This document shows, one piece after another, positions 1 through 11,344 of a stretch of DNA of 64,000 nucleotides. The first letter of the stretch is position 1. Each line of letters starts with the position of its first letter. A program made the translations under genes and the position numbers. Under the pieces are notes generated by a model that was given only the letters and a program-made list of their open reading frames with translations, was not told the DNA's origin and made no database searches. Origin of the DNA: Chelydra serpentina (Eukaryota > Chordata > Testudines > Chelydridae); assembly GCA_037349315.1 (NCBI GenBank), contig JBAIAC010000010.1, positions 30,110,001 through 30,174,000 on the forward strand, read 5' to 3'.

Positions 1-2017
1 AAAGTCACAGAGACGCCACCACACACAGTTGCGAATAGGAGGGGTTGATGGCTCCCTTGAAACAAGCAGTCCAGCACTTAGGACTGCTCTGGGAGCAGGA
101 GCATGTCATTCCCCAAGCTTGGAAGCGTACTTTCCAACACTCCACCCGCTTCCCAACCGTGGTATGCGTCCCAGGTTAAAACCTTAACCCAGAAACCAGT
201 AATGGAGACGTTTCAAATAAACAATGTTTCCTGTATTGTACTTTTAAAGCGTTGAATGAAGGAGGGGAAGGGGGTTGTTAATTGGAGAGGATAGGCAACG
301 GAAACTGGGTAAAGAGACGGGGGCAGGTTCAGCATCTGTTTAAACAAGCGTAACAGTCACTGGTTACCCTGGTCAGTCTGGAAGCTAGCTTTCAAAGCTT
401 CCCGGATGCGCAGAGCATCCCGCTGTGATCTTCTAATCGCCCTGGTGTCCGGCTGTGTGTAATCAGCTGCCAGGCGATTTGCCTCAACCTCCCACCCCAC
501 CATAAACGTCTTCCCCTTGCTCTCACACAGATTGTGGAGCACACAGCACGCTGCAATCACAATGGGGATATTTTTTTGGCTGAGATCGGAGCGAGTCAGT
601 AAGCTTCTCCAACGACCCTTCAGACGGCCAAAGGCACACTCCACCACCATTCTGCACTTGCTCAGCCGGTAATTGAAGAGCTCCTTTTCAGTGTCCAGGG
701 CTCCCGTGTATGGCTTCATGAGCCATGGCATTAGCGGGTAGGCAGGGTCCCCGAGGATCACTGTAGGCATCTCCACATCCCCAACAGTTATTTTGTGGTC
801 CGGGAAATAAACACCCTGTTGCAGTCGTCTAAAGAGACCAGAGTTTTTGAAAACACGAGCATCATGAACCTTGCCTGGCCATCCAACATTGATGTTGGTA
901 AAATGTCCTTTGTGGTCCACTAGTGCTTGCAGCACCATAGAAAAATAGCCCTTTCGGTTAATGTACTGGCTGCCCTGGTGCTCCGGTCCCAGGATAGGGA
1001 TGTGTGTCCCATCGATAGCCCCACCGCAGTTTGGGAATCCCATCGCAGCGAAGCCATCTATGATCACCTGGACGTCTCCAAGGGTCACTACCTTTGAGAG
1101 CAGCAGGTCAACGATTGCATGGGCTACCTGCATCACAGCAACCCCCACGGTAGACTTGCCCACTCCAAATTGGTTCGCGACTGACCGGTAGCTGTCAGGA
1201 GTTGCAAGCTTCCACAGAGCTATGGCCACTCGCTTCTGGATAGTCAGGGCTGCTCGCATCCGGGTGTCCTGGCGCTTCAGGGCAGGGGACAGCAAGTCAC
1301 AAAGTTCCAGGAAAGTGCCCTTATGCATCCGAAAGTTTCGCAGCCACTGGGATTCATCCCAGACCTGCAGCACTATGCGGTCCCATCAGTCAGTGCTTGT
1401 TTCCCTTGCCCAGAATCGCCGTTCCACAGGATCAACGTGCCCCGTTGCCACCATGATTTCTACGGTCCGGGGTCCCGTGCTTTGCGAGAGTTCTATGCCC
1501 CTCTCAGAGTTCATGTCCTCCCGGAGCTTCCGTTGCCTCCTCGCCCGATTTCTCTGCATCTGATTCTGGAAAAGGTGCACGATAAGGCGCGAGGTGTTGG
1601 CAACGGACAGAACAGCAGCGATAATCGCGGAGGGCTCCATGCTCGCTGTCCTGTGGCATCCGAGCTGTCAATCACCGGAAAAGGGCGCGAATTCATTACC
1701 CGCCGGTGCTTTCACGTAGGGAGGGCGGGAGTGTGGTCGAATGACGACATTTACGTATAACCACCCTTGACACATTTTCGGTCCCACAAGGCACTGGGGG
1801 CTACACCCACAATTCCAGTGGGCAGTGGGGACTGCGGGAACTGTGGGATAGCTACCCACAGTGCACCACTTGCAATGTCGACGCTTGCCCCCTTACTGTG
1901 GACTCAGAAATTCGAATTAAGGTCCTTGATGTGGATTCGCACGATCGACCTTGCAATATCGGTTTCACAAGTTCGATTTAACAAAAATCGAACTAGTCTC
2001 GTAGTGTAGACATACCC
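1..2017 (-). mobile_element. PIF/Harbinger DNA transposon, left end outside the window
   Basis: A DNA transposon carrying a HARBI1-like transposase gene read right to left. Its right terminus is seen at about 1996-2017: read on the minus strand it begins GGGTATGTCTACACTACGAG, followed outward on the plus strand by TTA at 2018-2020, the 3-bp target favoured by PIF/Harbinger elements. No matching inverted repeat occurs in positions 1-356, so the other end and the expected second (Myb/SANT) gene lie beyond the left edge. Positions 1641-2017 hold the transposase leader and subterminal sequence, including an inverted AT-rich stretch with TTCGAATT and TCGATTTAACAAAAATCGA near 1910-1995. The family assignment rests on the protein and the target site. 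Confidence 0.85.
357..1640 (-). pseudogene. HARBI1-like Harbinger transposase, one in-frame stop
   Basis: Nuclease-type transposase (DDE superfamily, PIF/Harbinger) that cuts and rejoins transposon ends in the nucleus. The frame runs from an ATG at 1638-1640 to a TGA at 357-359, about 428 codons, but is broken by one TGA at 1386-1388. The downstream piece alone is an open 338-residue frame starting at 1373. In that piece residues about 45-85 look helix-turn-helix (KLATPDSYRSVANQFGVGKS). The catalytic acids are intact: D121 in GGAIDGTHIPI, D209 in VILGDPAYPL, E245 in VVECAFGRLKGRW; GKVHDARVF near residue 170 is also family-typical. The N-terminal 84 residues include a basic stretch (QRNRARRQRKLRE). 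No other frameshift is seen, so the copy is young. The stop sits just before a TGG codon, so a TGG-to-TGA change is plausible. Restart at 1373 giving an N-truncated protein is possible but unproven. Confidence 0.88.
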
Positions 2018-2212
2018 TTACATAGCAATCATTTCTGTATATAACAAGTGAAACACGAATAGTTCCTGCTTCCCCAGCAGTGTGTCTATTGCACAGTCTC
2101 TCTGGATTGCAGAACAGGTTTCAGAAGGATAAAAATTGGTCCGGTAAAAGACTAATGAGTGACAGTGAAGAAAGGCTATTGACTAGTGCATTGAGCAAAT
2201 GATTGGCAGACA
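2018..2212. other. Unique flank of the Harbinger element
   Basis: Starts with the TTA target site and continues as ordinary AT-rich sequence. I see no gene or recognisable repeat. Confidence 0.5.
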
Positions 2213-2365
2213 TGAGTGCTTGAGTTCACATCTCAACACTACTTGCTCACTGCATGGACGTGGACAAATCACTTTGTCTTAATTTCGCCTTCTGTAAAAG
2301 GAACATAATCATACTTATCTCATAGGATTATTTTGAGAATTAGCTAATGTATCTAGGTAGTAGGT
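2213..2365 (+). repeat. MIR/CORE-SINE relic
   Basis: A worn MIR-like SINE. GACAAATCACTTTGTCTTAA corresponds to the core 'caagtcacttaacctctct' block, followed by TTCTGTAAAAGGAACATAAT for 'ctgtaaaatggggataat' and by CTCATAGGATTATTTTGAG. The tRNA-like head is too decayed to show box B. Confidence 0.6.
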
Positions 2366-2870
2366 AACATTATTACAGGTGTTAAGAAAATGCTGATTAA
2401 CTAATAGATTGGGAAGTTAGAACTAAGAGAAGAAGATGGATATATGATGGCTTTGCTGGACATAGCCTCATAGGAGAGAGAAGCTTATTGTCTGTGAAAA
2501 TAAGTAATGAATTTGAAAGCCTTGAGGGACTCTTCTATATTATCTCAAAAATCTGACTAGTTGTTGTCAATTACAAAACTAATACGAGTAGGGAGCATTT
2601 CAATACTTGCTAGAGCTAATTACAAAATTTTAAGATTTAATTTAATTTGTTTTCTGGCCAATGTTTTTATGGGGGAGGGAAACAAAATGTTTATGAACAT
2701 TTTTGTGAAAATTACATTCCATTTTTCAACCAGCTTCAATTCTTGTATCTATCTAGCTGTCTATCTGCCCTCTGACCCACCATCACCATAGTATCTGAGC
2801 AACTCTCAACAACCTTGTGAGATAAGGAAGTATTTTTATTCTCACAGGGAGACCTGAGGTATCCTGCCCT
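2366..2870. other. AT-rich sequence, no gene
   Basis: No coding signal. 2795-2860 (AACCTTGTGAGATAAGGAAG) resembles the 3' part of a MIR on the minus strand but is too short for a firm call. Confidence 0.4.
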
Positions 2871-2930
2871 ATCCAAAACCTGTTCAAGTCAATGGAAAAA
2901 AACCCATTTAACTTCAGTGGGCTTTGGATC
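2871..2930. repeat. Short palindromic MITE, 'aagtcaatgg' family
   Basis: Imperfect hairpin: ATCCAAAACCTGTTCAAGTC on the left pairs with the reverse of AACTTCAGTGGGCTTTGGAT on the right around a short A-rich centre. It belongs to the dispersed family with the core TTGAAGTCAATGG found at many places in this window. Confidence 0.6.
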
Positions 2931-3211
2931 AAATCACAAAACCATCCATCCATTCTATTGAATCTAAAAACAAACAAACTTTTTTGCTATTTTTCTATAT
3001 CTGACCCTTTTTTTCCCCTTTACAAAAAGTGCAAGTCATGAGTCTGCACCAACAAAATATAGTTTTTAAAGTGTACATAGACTGATGGAACTTTTTGTTC
3101 TTCCTCTTGTCATTTAGCACTTATAGCTATCTAATTGCATCCATTACATTTGCTGACAATCTATATACTGGTATGGGGTTACATAAGGTAGAATTAGTTA
3201 AAAGGTTGATT
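2931..3211. other. No feature recognised
   Basis: AT-rich DNA with no gene and no repeat that I can name. Confidence 0.3.
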
Positions 3212-4155
3212 TGATGCGAACACAGTGGCAAAATGAGCACAGACGCGTGCGTGGAATTAAGTGGCAGGCTGCAACTTTTATTAAACTTGAATACAGGGGA
3301 GGGGCGCTACCTGCCCATCACCCATACTCTCCTATACCAGGCGTTTAAGTGCTTCCAGTGAGGGAGTTAGAGGCCTCCTTACCATATAACCCATTAATGG
3401 GGACCAAAGTTACAGGGTCCCTTACCATATAACCCATAACATGGGGTTGCTTTCCTTAGCCTACCCGCCCCCCAGGACTCAGCTCTCAGAGTCCTAGTAC
3501 CGTCCCCACCATGAGGGGGACAGAGGGTGCAGCAGGATGGGGTCCTCGGCTCTCGAGGGCCACAAAGTTTGACCTCAATCCATGAAGGTCCTTATGACAT
3601 TAGCCCAAGGCCCAGCACCAAAATTGCAGGTATTTTTACCTCAGGGAACTTTTCATTTTATTCTTTTAACCACACTGGAAACCAGCCGCAAGTTGGAACG
3701 AATAAACATCACCACCCCAGTACCTCAGTTAGGTACTGTGTTCCCACTTAACCCACTGTAGTTTGAAGGTGCTGTGAGGACGGCAAAAAGCTCCCTGGTC
3801 CTCTGCCCATTGGCCCATGGGAGAAAAAATTGCTTCTTGGCTCCCTAAATAGGTGATCAGCTAGACACACAGCATCTGATAGGCCGTGTTCTCATTCCCA
3901 GTTCAGGTGGGTAGGGTGGGCTGCTAGAACAGCCCATTTAGCCCTTCACTGGGCTAAATCCTGGGAGTTGGGGAATGCTGGCCAATCAGCACCCTTCTCT
4001 CCCAGCTGGCCATTAGTACTAGAGACTCCTGGGGGGAGGAGCTATGTATTGTCCCTTGGCAAACGGCTCCATCCCTTGCTACTGGGGCCTGTTCCCCTTT
4101 CAACGCTGGCCCCATCAGTTTCCCCCAGCCATTGATGTGGGTGGGTGGCATTTAG
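3212..4155 (-). mobile_element. Possible LTR-like retroelement block, family unknown
   Basis: About 940 bp of distinctly GC-richer sequence between AT-rich flanks, probably read on the minus strand. On that strand a poly(A) signal (AATAAA within GTTTAATAAAAGTTGC, near 3270-3285) is followed about 60 bp later by the block's end. Near the opposite end there are CCAAT-like sites (GGCCAATCAGCACC at 3981-3994). A local duplication occurs inside: CTTACCATATAACCCAT at about 3379 and again at about 3421. These are the parts of an LTR (promoter, poly(A), short R-U5), and the block starts TG near 3212 on the plus strand, but I found no paired LTR or clear target duplication and do not recognise the family. 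Confidence 0.35.
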
Positions 4156-4577
4156 AGGTGGGAAGCATGCAACTTTCTGATATAAGAAAGAGCAGTTTCC
4201 ATAACTCTGTAGTCTGGAAATTTGGTTGCCTTCAAGGGCCAACAGACCTGAATGAGCCTTTATTGATCCTACCACAGGCATGTCTACACAGGGAAAATTG
4301 TTGGTATGTTGGATGTGGGGTATACTGGAGATGAGCATGAATAAATCAGCCAATATGAGTACAAATTTCAAATAGGTAACCTATGTATTCCCAGACCTAG
4401 AAGTAATTTTTAAATGCTTTATATATTGGGAGTAGTTAATTCTAAGATACATTTAGGTTGTTTCATTCTACCATCCATTTCCTCTACCTCTTATGAGAAG
4501 TTGTTTTTTAGATATTCCCACAAAATGTTGTAAATTTCTTTTATTGTAGTTGATTTAAGATTAATGTTCAAATTTGG
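4156..4577. other. No gene; fragment resembling a MITE end
   Basis: 4279-4300 contains ATGTCTACACAGGGAAAATT, which resembles a Harbinger-type MITE terminus, without a partner. The rest is unremarkable AT-rich DNA. Confidence 0.35.
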
Positions 4578-4685
4578 CTAAGCACTTAAGCCTGTGCCAT
4601 AACTTCCATTGTTTTTAATGGTGCAGGATCAATCCCCAAATATTTAAAGTTAAGTATGTGCTTAAGCATTTGCTTGTTCAAGGCC
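4578..4685. repeat. Old palindromic MITE, 'cttaagcat' family
   Basis: Contains AAGCACTTAAG and, inverted, AAGTATGTGCTTAAGCATTT, around CCATTGTTTTTAATGGTGCA. The same arms (TTAAGCATATGCTTA) recur at 13.2, 47.1 and 58.8 kb. Confidence 0.5.
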
Positions 4686-5816
4686 AATGTCCTCGTGGCA
4701 TCAGAAAAAAATAGTACATAAGAACATAGGTAGGATTTATCTAGAAAAGAATAAATCTTGAATAACACTATTCCTCGCTAGACTCATCAGCAGTGTTCTT
4801 AGCTGACAGTTCACTTGAATGTAGCAGGTAAAAAAGGAAACAACAAATAGAATATTAAAACAAAACCAAAAAGCAGCTCAAATGAAATAGTATGTACAAA
4901 AGAAAACATCAATAGTTTCAGGGTTAGTTGTGGTTCTATCATAAGCTCCCTACCATTTTTCACATATTGAACTAGATATATTGTTATTGCATTATTCCAG
5001 GAACTCTACTATTATAACATTTGCCCAGCAAGTAGTACATCATAATCACTTAATTTTCATAGAAAAAACTTGTATTTTTAGACTGAATTCATACACCACG
5101 TGGAGTTACTAACAATTCACTAATTTTCAATTAATTTGTTAAGATCAGCTCTCCTTACTCTTTAATTGTCAATAATCAGTGTCACTCCTCTATGAAAGCA
5201 CCTCTGCAGTCTAGACAGTGTATACTCATGTGATAAATAATGGATAAATACTGAGTGTGCCATTAGCCGTTAATGTAGTGGATTGATTCCCTGCAGCATA
5301 TACTCTCCATCCTTGTTTTAACACTTATGCCACCTGTCTCTTGCACTCATTGTATGATGCTTCAATAAGAGCAAATGGTGTTCCCTGATCATACTTAATT
5401 TAGCTCATTTTTATCACCTCATAAATATACTGAGAGAAAATAAAGCTCGTCTTTCTACAAGAACACAGAAGGATGTACAAATTAAATGGTATATTAGGAC
5501 TGTTGCTGTTTTGTAACATACATTTTAGAACAATTACTTGTGTGGATTATTTGTTGCTAAAATGGCAGACCCAAAACAATGCCTCCCTCCCCCAAGCAAT
5601 GCTTAACATAAGTGGGCTGGTGCCACCAAGCTCTGTACCAAGGGATGAGACAGAGAAATCATTGGAAGCCTGTTTTCCCACCCCTGCAGAAGTAAGAGCA
5701 GGGATTCTGAGAGAGGTGATCAGAATTCCACTCCCATTTCATAATGGCAGGAATCTGAAAGAGAAGAGGAAAGAGGCTGCTAGCAGCTTATTCCCTTTAC
5801 CAGGAGCTGTTGGTGG
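4686..5816. other. AT-rich sequence, no gene
   Basis: A 139-codon plus-strand frame runs 5473-5892, but it ends within the simple CT repeat, shows no domain and has no splice or promoter context, so I treat it as chance. Confidence 0.4.
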
Positions 5817-5839
5817 ATCTCTCTCTCTCTCTCTCTCTG
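5817..5839. repeat. (CT)n microsatellite
   Basis: About ten perfect CT units, less than 100 bp from the long AC array. Confidence 0.95.
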
Positions 5840-5931
5840 GGCCCAATCAAGCGGCCACTGAAGAAAATGGCAAAACTCCAGTGGGAGTATGACTGGGGCC
5901 TCTGGTAATAGAATCCCTCCCTGCAACATTT

Positions 5932-5932
<1 letters not shown>

Positions 5933-5992
<60 letters not shown>
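5933..5992. repeat. (AC)30 microsatellite
   Basis: Thirty uninterrupted AC units. Perfect arrays of this length are usually polymorphic. Read on the other strand it produces artificial open frames made only of Cys-Val. Confidence 0.97.
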
Positions 5993-5994
<2 letters not shown>

Positions 5995-7600
5995 CATTTT
6001 CTAGAAGGCTGTGAGACTAATTTTCAATCCAATTTACAGTAAAAGTATGTGATGTGATTAATATGAAGACTTGAATTTTCTGGTTCAGCATTATGGGCCT
6101 AATTGTCCTGCTTTTCGCACAGAGCAAAAATGTTAAAATTGTGACTTATGCAGGAAGAAAAATAAGGCAAGTTTCTCTCACATCCACCCACCATAGCGAT
6201 GAACCCAAACAGTACTGTCATGCTTCCCCAGTTAATAAAACACGGTGAGCAGCATAGCCGTAGTGATGCACACCTGCCCAAAAATATGGGCATGTCAAAA
6301 AGAAATAGAAGTTTAGCCAAAGGGAACAGACCACTTCTGTATGGATCATGCAGAATTGGCCTTTTTTTTTCTTGATTATTGAACCTTTCAGACATGTGTG
6401 CACAAAATCTGTACACAAACAGCTGTATATAAAGCATGCCCTGGAAAGCTTTATCTATATATCTACACTTTATCTATATATCTGGTTTCTCAAACTGCAG
6501 CCTCCACTGTGTTGTTTGAGTACCATTGTCATGCACGTCAGGTTGGCCAGCAGAAAACAGGAATACAGAGAAAAGTGTGCTATATTTATCTGTGCACAAT
6601 GGTGACAATGGACCATGGTACAGAGATAACAGATTAGCAAACTATGAACACAGCAAAGGGCAAATGTCAGTTCCTAAACAAAGAGCTGGGAGGCCCAAGG
6701 AATGGGTAATATGCAGATGAGGCATACACAGTCTTTAGTCTTTTGGGAAATGTGGATGTCATAGCCATTGCCAACTGGTTGTTGCATGATGTTGCTTTGT
6801 ATGTTGATGTTGTTTGCACAGTGTTTGATGGCTGTGATTGTTGTGATGAATGTGGTATAGTCACTGGATGTTTTCGGCTCATGAGGTGTATTACTCCACG
6901 GTACAATTATAAGTTAGGGGATGTCGGTGCCCATCAGACATACGATTGATTACCTGTGTGTGTTCCTTCAGAAACAAGCTTGTGACTGCAACATGGTATC
7001 AGTATATACTGGTCATTGCTGCACTTCTGAATTATGTTTTGTTTCACTGACATAAAAACTGTCCTGTTCTAGGCTCTTGTAGTCCACGCTAACCCTGTCC
7101 CAGCTCTCTGTCCCCAGCCTTAGCATTTTACTAGATGATTGTCAGAATGCATCCCTTATGTGGACTGGGTTGAGTCCCTGCCTACGTTTCTACTTTGAGA
7201 CACATGAGCAGCACTGTCCCCCTACCTTACAGGCACAGTGTACTTCAGAGGCATCTTCCTGTTGGTGACTGCATACTCAACTACAGTATATTTTACCTTT
7301 TGTATGGGGATGGTAGCATGAAAGTAGTGCTGCCCATTTTTGTACTCCCTTGCCTTATCTCCAACAATCCTCTCAGGGCATAGTGGGAAGATTGGGGCCT
7401 ATAACTAAATGATATTAAATGAATATCCATCCTCCCCCCTGCACATACTTATCATATACCCGCTCCCACTATGTGAACATACTGCTTTCCTGAATCTGTG
7501 GAAAAACAGCAACAGAGGAAGCAATCCTTAAACATGTGTCAATGTATAAATAGCTCAGGTAAAAGCTTATCAAAGGCTCGGTTGCACTACAGAACAATGC
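5993..7600. other. No gene recognised
   Basis: AT-rich, with short chance frames on both strands. TTTATCTATATATCTACACTT near 6450 is a small internal duplication of CTTTATCTATATATCT. No conserved motif seen. Confidence 0.4.
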
Positions 7601-7732
7601 ACCAGAATTTTCAGAAGGGCTCAGCATCTATAAACAAAGAAGCTCAGCAGGTTGGGTACTGAGATTTTCTGAAAATCAGGCCATAAGTATCACAATGGGA
7701 GCTGCTCAGTACTGAGCTCTTGAAAATCTGGT
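7601..7732. repeat. Old palindromic MITE, 'cagattttcagaag' family
   Basis: The ends are inverted: CCAGAATTTTCAGAAGGGCT on the left against GAGCTCTTGAAAATCTGG on the right, with GCTCAGCA and TGCTCAGTACTGAGC inside. Length about 130 bp. Confidence 0.65.
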
Positions 7733-8150
7733 CCTATATGTAGTGGAAATGTAGTGTAACGTTTAACCATGTAATTGTATAACAGAAAAACGGGGATCTA
7801 CTTTACACTGCTCTTGAGTTCCATTTGCACAGTGGCAGCTCTTCCAGACTCAGTTCCTCAAAGACAGAAGTGTCTCTCAAAGATATTTGCTTCAGAAAGT
7901 AGAATTACATTTTCTTCCCAAGTCCATCTGTCTTTTATATAAAAACCAATGGAACCCCCCCCCCTTTTTTTTTACTTTCTAAATGATTTTTTGTCATAAA
8001 ATTGACTCCTGCTTACTTTCTGCCAACACTTACATCTTGCAGAAATATTAGTATAAGAATATTAGACATTAGAACAGAAGCTCTGGGGGAACATTTCAAA
8101 GTGGTGCACACTGGAACTAAATCACAACTCTAGTTTATTATTGGAAGTTG
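7733..8150. other. No gene recognised
   Basis: Unique sequence with a C run followed by a T run near 7956-7973. Confidence 0.4.
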
Positions 8151-8900
8151 CCAAAATGAGATTATTGAACAGAGGGACCAGAGCTATCCTGTGCCAACCA
8201 TGCCTGTGGTGAAAACCAGATCGGCAGGGCTCAAAGAAATCTGAAGACTCCAGAGACTGGGGAGATTCTCCCAGAGATTCTCAAGAGGTTGATTATTCAG
8301 CAAGAGCCCAACAAGAGCTTCTTTAAGAGATGCTGGTAGCTTGTTCTTCTGAACAGAAGTGTTGACAGTTTCCTCCAATAATGGAGCTAATGTCTCCTGT
8401 CTGACTTTATCAGCCAAGTAAAACAGGAGTTAAGCTTGCAGATCATAGCCTGAATCTCCCAAGTACTTCTAGAATCCAAATGAGTTACACTAGCTGAAAC
8501 TAAAACAGAAAAGACAGTAATATTCTTCCTGATATGCTTCAACAAACACTCTGGCTTGAATCTGAGATATTTCTTTTTCTGTGCTGTAGACTGAAGATCC
8601 TGAAGTAGATTCACAAAATCCTAGGCTAACCTGCAGTAGAAGAACTATCATCATCTACATGGTCATTGAAGTCACCCAGAACAATAAGTCTTAATGACTC
8701 CAACACACACTGGACGCAAACTCTGTCATTTCCACCAGCGACTCCGGTCTAGTGGGCAGCTGAATAACAAAATCCATTTTAAGCTCCATCCCAACATTCA
8801 CCCACAATATGGATACATGCTGCTGAAATTTGTTTTGGAGTGAGGAACTGTAACAGAGGCTTACCTTTCTGTCATACAAATGAGTTCTGTCTCATTGGTT
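8151..8900 (-). pseudogene. L2-like LINE fragment (endonuclease to reverse transcriptase)
   Basis: A decayed non-LTR retrotransposon read right to left. The minus strand around 8690-8660 spells ILGDFNDHVDDD across a frame change, matching the LGDFN.H.DD motif of the L2/CR1 apurinic-type endonuclease. Further along, at about 8330-8280, LPASLKEALVGLLLNNQPL matches the LPASLKEA.V.PLLKKP block at the start of the L2-clade reverse transcriptase, and at about 8215 DLVFTTGMVGTG resembles the following SGFRPG.GTE motif. About 100-150 residues expected between the two domains are compressed, and several stops and frameshifts are present. It ends before the YADD catalytic block. Whether it is L2 or another CR1-group clade cannot be settled by eye. 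Confidence 0.65.
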
Positions 8901-9467
8901 GGGTAGTTTAGTCTGCTAGTAAAACAGTACCTCTGCCCCTTTTAGGGGTTAAATGAAAGTCTACACAAAAAAAGTCCCATAGATGGTCAAAAACTTTCAC
9001 CCAATCTTTTCCCTAAATCATAGTCCTCCCTTGAGGGTCTGTCAATCTCCACCCTTCTCTGGAGCATAGAAGAAATGTCCCCTATGGTCCCACAGAGACA
9101 AAAGGAGTTCATACACTTCCTCTTCCATGACCTTTAACCAGTTCTCAATTATACGTGCACAGTGGGGGCCTCATTTGTGATCAAGACATCGATAATATTA
9201 ACCATATTGGCCACTGACTTTGCATTAGACAATATAATCAAAGACATGGGTCCCTGTCAGTTGATGTCTTGCCCAAATAAGACTCAAGATGAGACCAATG
9301 GAACTGATATCTAGCACGTTCTCCTCTTCCTCAGCCAGAACTAGACAAGACTACAATAAAATATGCTTCATGACAGTTGTTCAACAGTACTGAAACCAGA
9401 ATCTCTGCCTACAGGTATTTAAATAATCCACCATGTCCATTCCTCTCGTTCATCTTGACTAAATGTC
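8901..9467. other. No gene; possibly more of the decayed LINE
   Basis: Composition is similar to the LINE fragment but I could not read endonuclease motifs in it. Confidence 0.3.
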
Positions 9468-9490
9468 TTTTTTTTTTTTTTTTTTTTTTT
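9468..9490. repeat. Poly(T) tract
   Basis: 23 consecutive T. It could be the poly(A) tail of a minus-strand retroposed sequence, but no source copy is recognisable beside it. Confidence 0.9.
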
Positions 9491-10707
9491 GTACAGTGAC
9501 GGTGAAGCTCAACTAGGTTTTAGCCATATTCTTCTTCAGGTATTTTTTCACTAGTCGGTCAAATACAGCATCTGCTGGCTAACTTACTACAAATCAGTTC
9601 CTCTTCCTCTATAATCTGCAAATAGAATTTCATTATGTCTCAAGAATAACTCATATGAGTCTAGATTTTGCTCTCAGTTACACTGATGTAAATCAGGAGT
9701 AAGTCCACTGCCTCACCACTCACCCCCACCCATATAATGGAAGATTTGCTGGAAAATTCTGTGAGCTGAAACTTGTGGAGATTCCACTTTGCTGAGTTGG
9801 AACAATCCTTATGAGGGAGATTGGGGTATAGACAATCAGTGGATCAACTTATGCCCATTCTAATTTAACAAATTAAAAGAATGGGAAATAATCAGTGAAA
9901 CAGCCCCCCCCCCCTCATTCCCCATTGTCTCTTCCCCCTCACCCCCCAGTAATAACTGCATCCCAAGCATAATACAAAAATTTCAGTAATTTACAGGAGA
10001 ATGTATGACCACACAATTTAACCAGTGAAATCCATTTGCTTAAAAGACTGTAAGAGAAGCACACCCTCTCATTTGAGCTGTTTATTCTGTGGAGGAGAAG
10101 GTAAATACTGCACCCCAAAATCAGATTTGTCTAAATCCATGAGCCCCCAAAATAAAATAAAAGGAAACCGAGATTAATAATGTTCTTACATTTAAAAATT
10201 ATTGCATTTTGATATTAGTCTACTTGGGGTCTCCTTTGTGGAATTTCAAAGAATTGTATGCAACTGATCCATGAAAATTTAAAAAACAACAACAAAAAAC
10301 AGAACAAAATAAACCCCCTAACTTCACTTTTAGTCTGATTAATTATTATAACTGAATGTTGGAAAAAGCAATAATAGGCCAACTTTAAGTAACAGCCATA
10401 ACTTGTTGTTGTTGTTATAACACTGAGCTACAAATTGCTTAGTTCCTGATAGCCTCCCTTTTCTCTACAAGTTTTGTTATTGCATTTAGGATCCCTGCTA
10501 CCACAAAGCTCCTTCAGGCTGTGCATATAACAAAGCACATGTGAACTGTAAACAATCACCTGTATGTATCTATGCTATTAGCTACGCTGATTTATGTGCA
10601 CAGGTTTGTGTATCGCCAGTCTATCAGAAAATCATGCAGAAGAGACCCAGTCATGTTTCCTTTGAATTCAGTGAGATTTACCATTGATTTGAGCAGAAAT
10701 CTGGATT
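9491..10707. other. No gene; short MITE fragment
   Basis: 9668-9715 (TCTCAGTTACACTGATGTAA) is half of the 'ttacactggtgtaaat' palindromic family. C-rich tracts lie near 9903-9914 and 9932-9947. Nothing else is recognised. Confidence 0.45.
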
Positions 10708-10805
10708 TGTGATTAAGATACTAGCCTGGGACTTGTGAGATTGAGGTTTTATGCTTGGCTCTGCCACACACTTCCTGTGTGACACTAGCAAGTTATTAGA
10801 GGAAT
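10708..10805 (+). repeat. MIR/CORE-SINE fragment
   Basis: TTGGCTCTGCCACACACTTC then CCTGTGTGACACTAGCAAGT match the 'ctctgccact..ctgtgtgaccttgggcaagt' MIR block on the plus strand. Confidence 0.6.
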
Positions 10806-10808
10806 GTT

Positions 10809-10862
10809 CCAAAGCCCACTGAAGTCAGTGGAAGTCATGCCTTGTAATTCAGTGGGTTTTGG
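10809..10862. repeat. Short palindromic MITE, 'aagtcaatgg' family
   Basis: CCAAAGCCCACTGAAGTCAG against AATTCAGTGGGTTTTGG: near-perfect 17-bp arms around a short loop. Same design as 2871-2930. Confidence 0.7.
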
Positions 10863-11344
10863 ATCAGGCCACTAGATTGAGTAATTTCTTCTCCCCCTGT
10901 GTAAGGGGCAGCACACAAGAGGAGCAGGAATTATATGTCTCAGAAAGGTATACTTCCCTTCCTGCCCCTGAAGGTCACCTATCTGCTATTGGCCCTGACA
11001 GATTATTAATCTTCATGCTTCATGCCACCTCAGCTGCTCTGGATGGAACATGGATAGTGAAGTCAAGGCTCAGCTCATTCCCTGCCACTCTCCATACATA
11101 CTCTAGCCAAGCGTGTGTGATGGAAGTGAGCAGGCATGCAGTGACTGTAGCCATGGTATAGGGGAGGTCGCACAGAGGAGTGGGGAGGTTTGCTTCCTGC
11201 TTATGTCCTTGCATGACTGCAAAATGCTAGGTCAGGATCTGCCCCCCAATTTATCTTTGCCTCAGTTTCCCATCCATAAAATTGGGATACTTATATTTCC
11301 ATATTGTGAGGATAAATGTATTAACTTTCTGAGAAGGAGTTAGA
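10863..11344 (+). repeat. Unique sequence ending in a MIR 3' fragment
   Basis: A 100-codon frame (10859-11161) has no recognisable domain. 11255-11325 (TTTGCCTCAGTTTCCCATCC then ATAAAATTGGGATACTTATA) is the 3' half of a MIR-like SINE. Confidence 0.5.

Noticed and set aside
961..1760. Plus-strand frames opposite the Harbinger transposase
   Set aside because: Antisense shadows of a gene identified with high confidence on the minus strand.
5473..5892. 139-codon plus-strand frame
   Set aside because: No domain, ends in a CT repeat, no promoter or splice context; looks like chance.
5780..5997. Cys-Val repeat frames
   Set aside because: Translation of the (AC)30 microsatellite.
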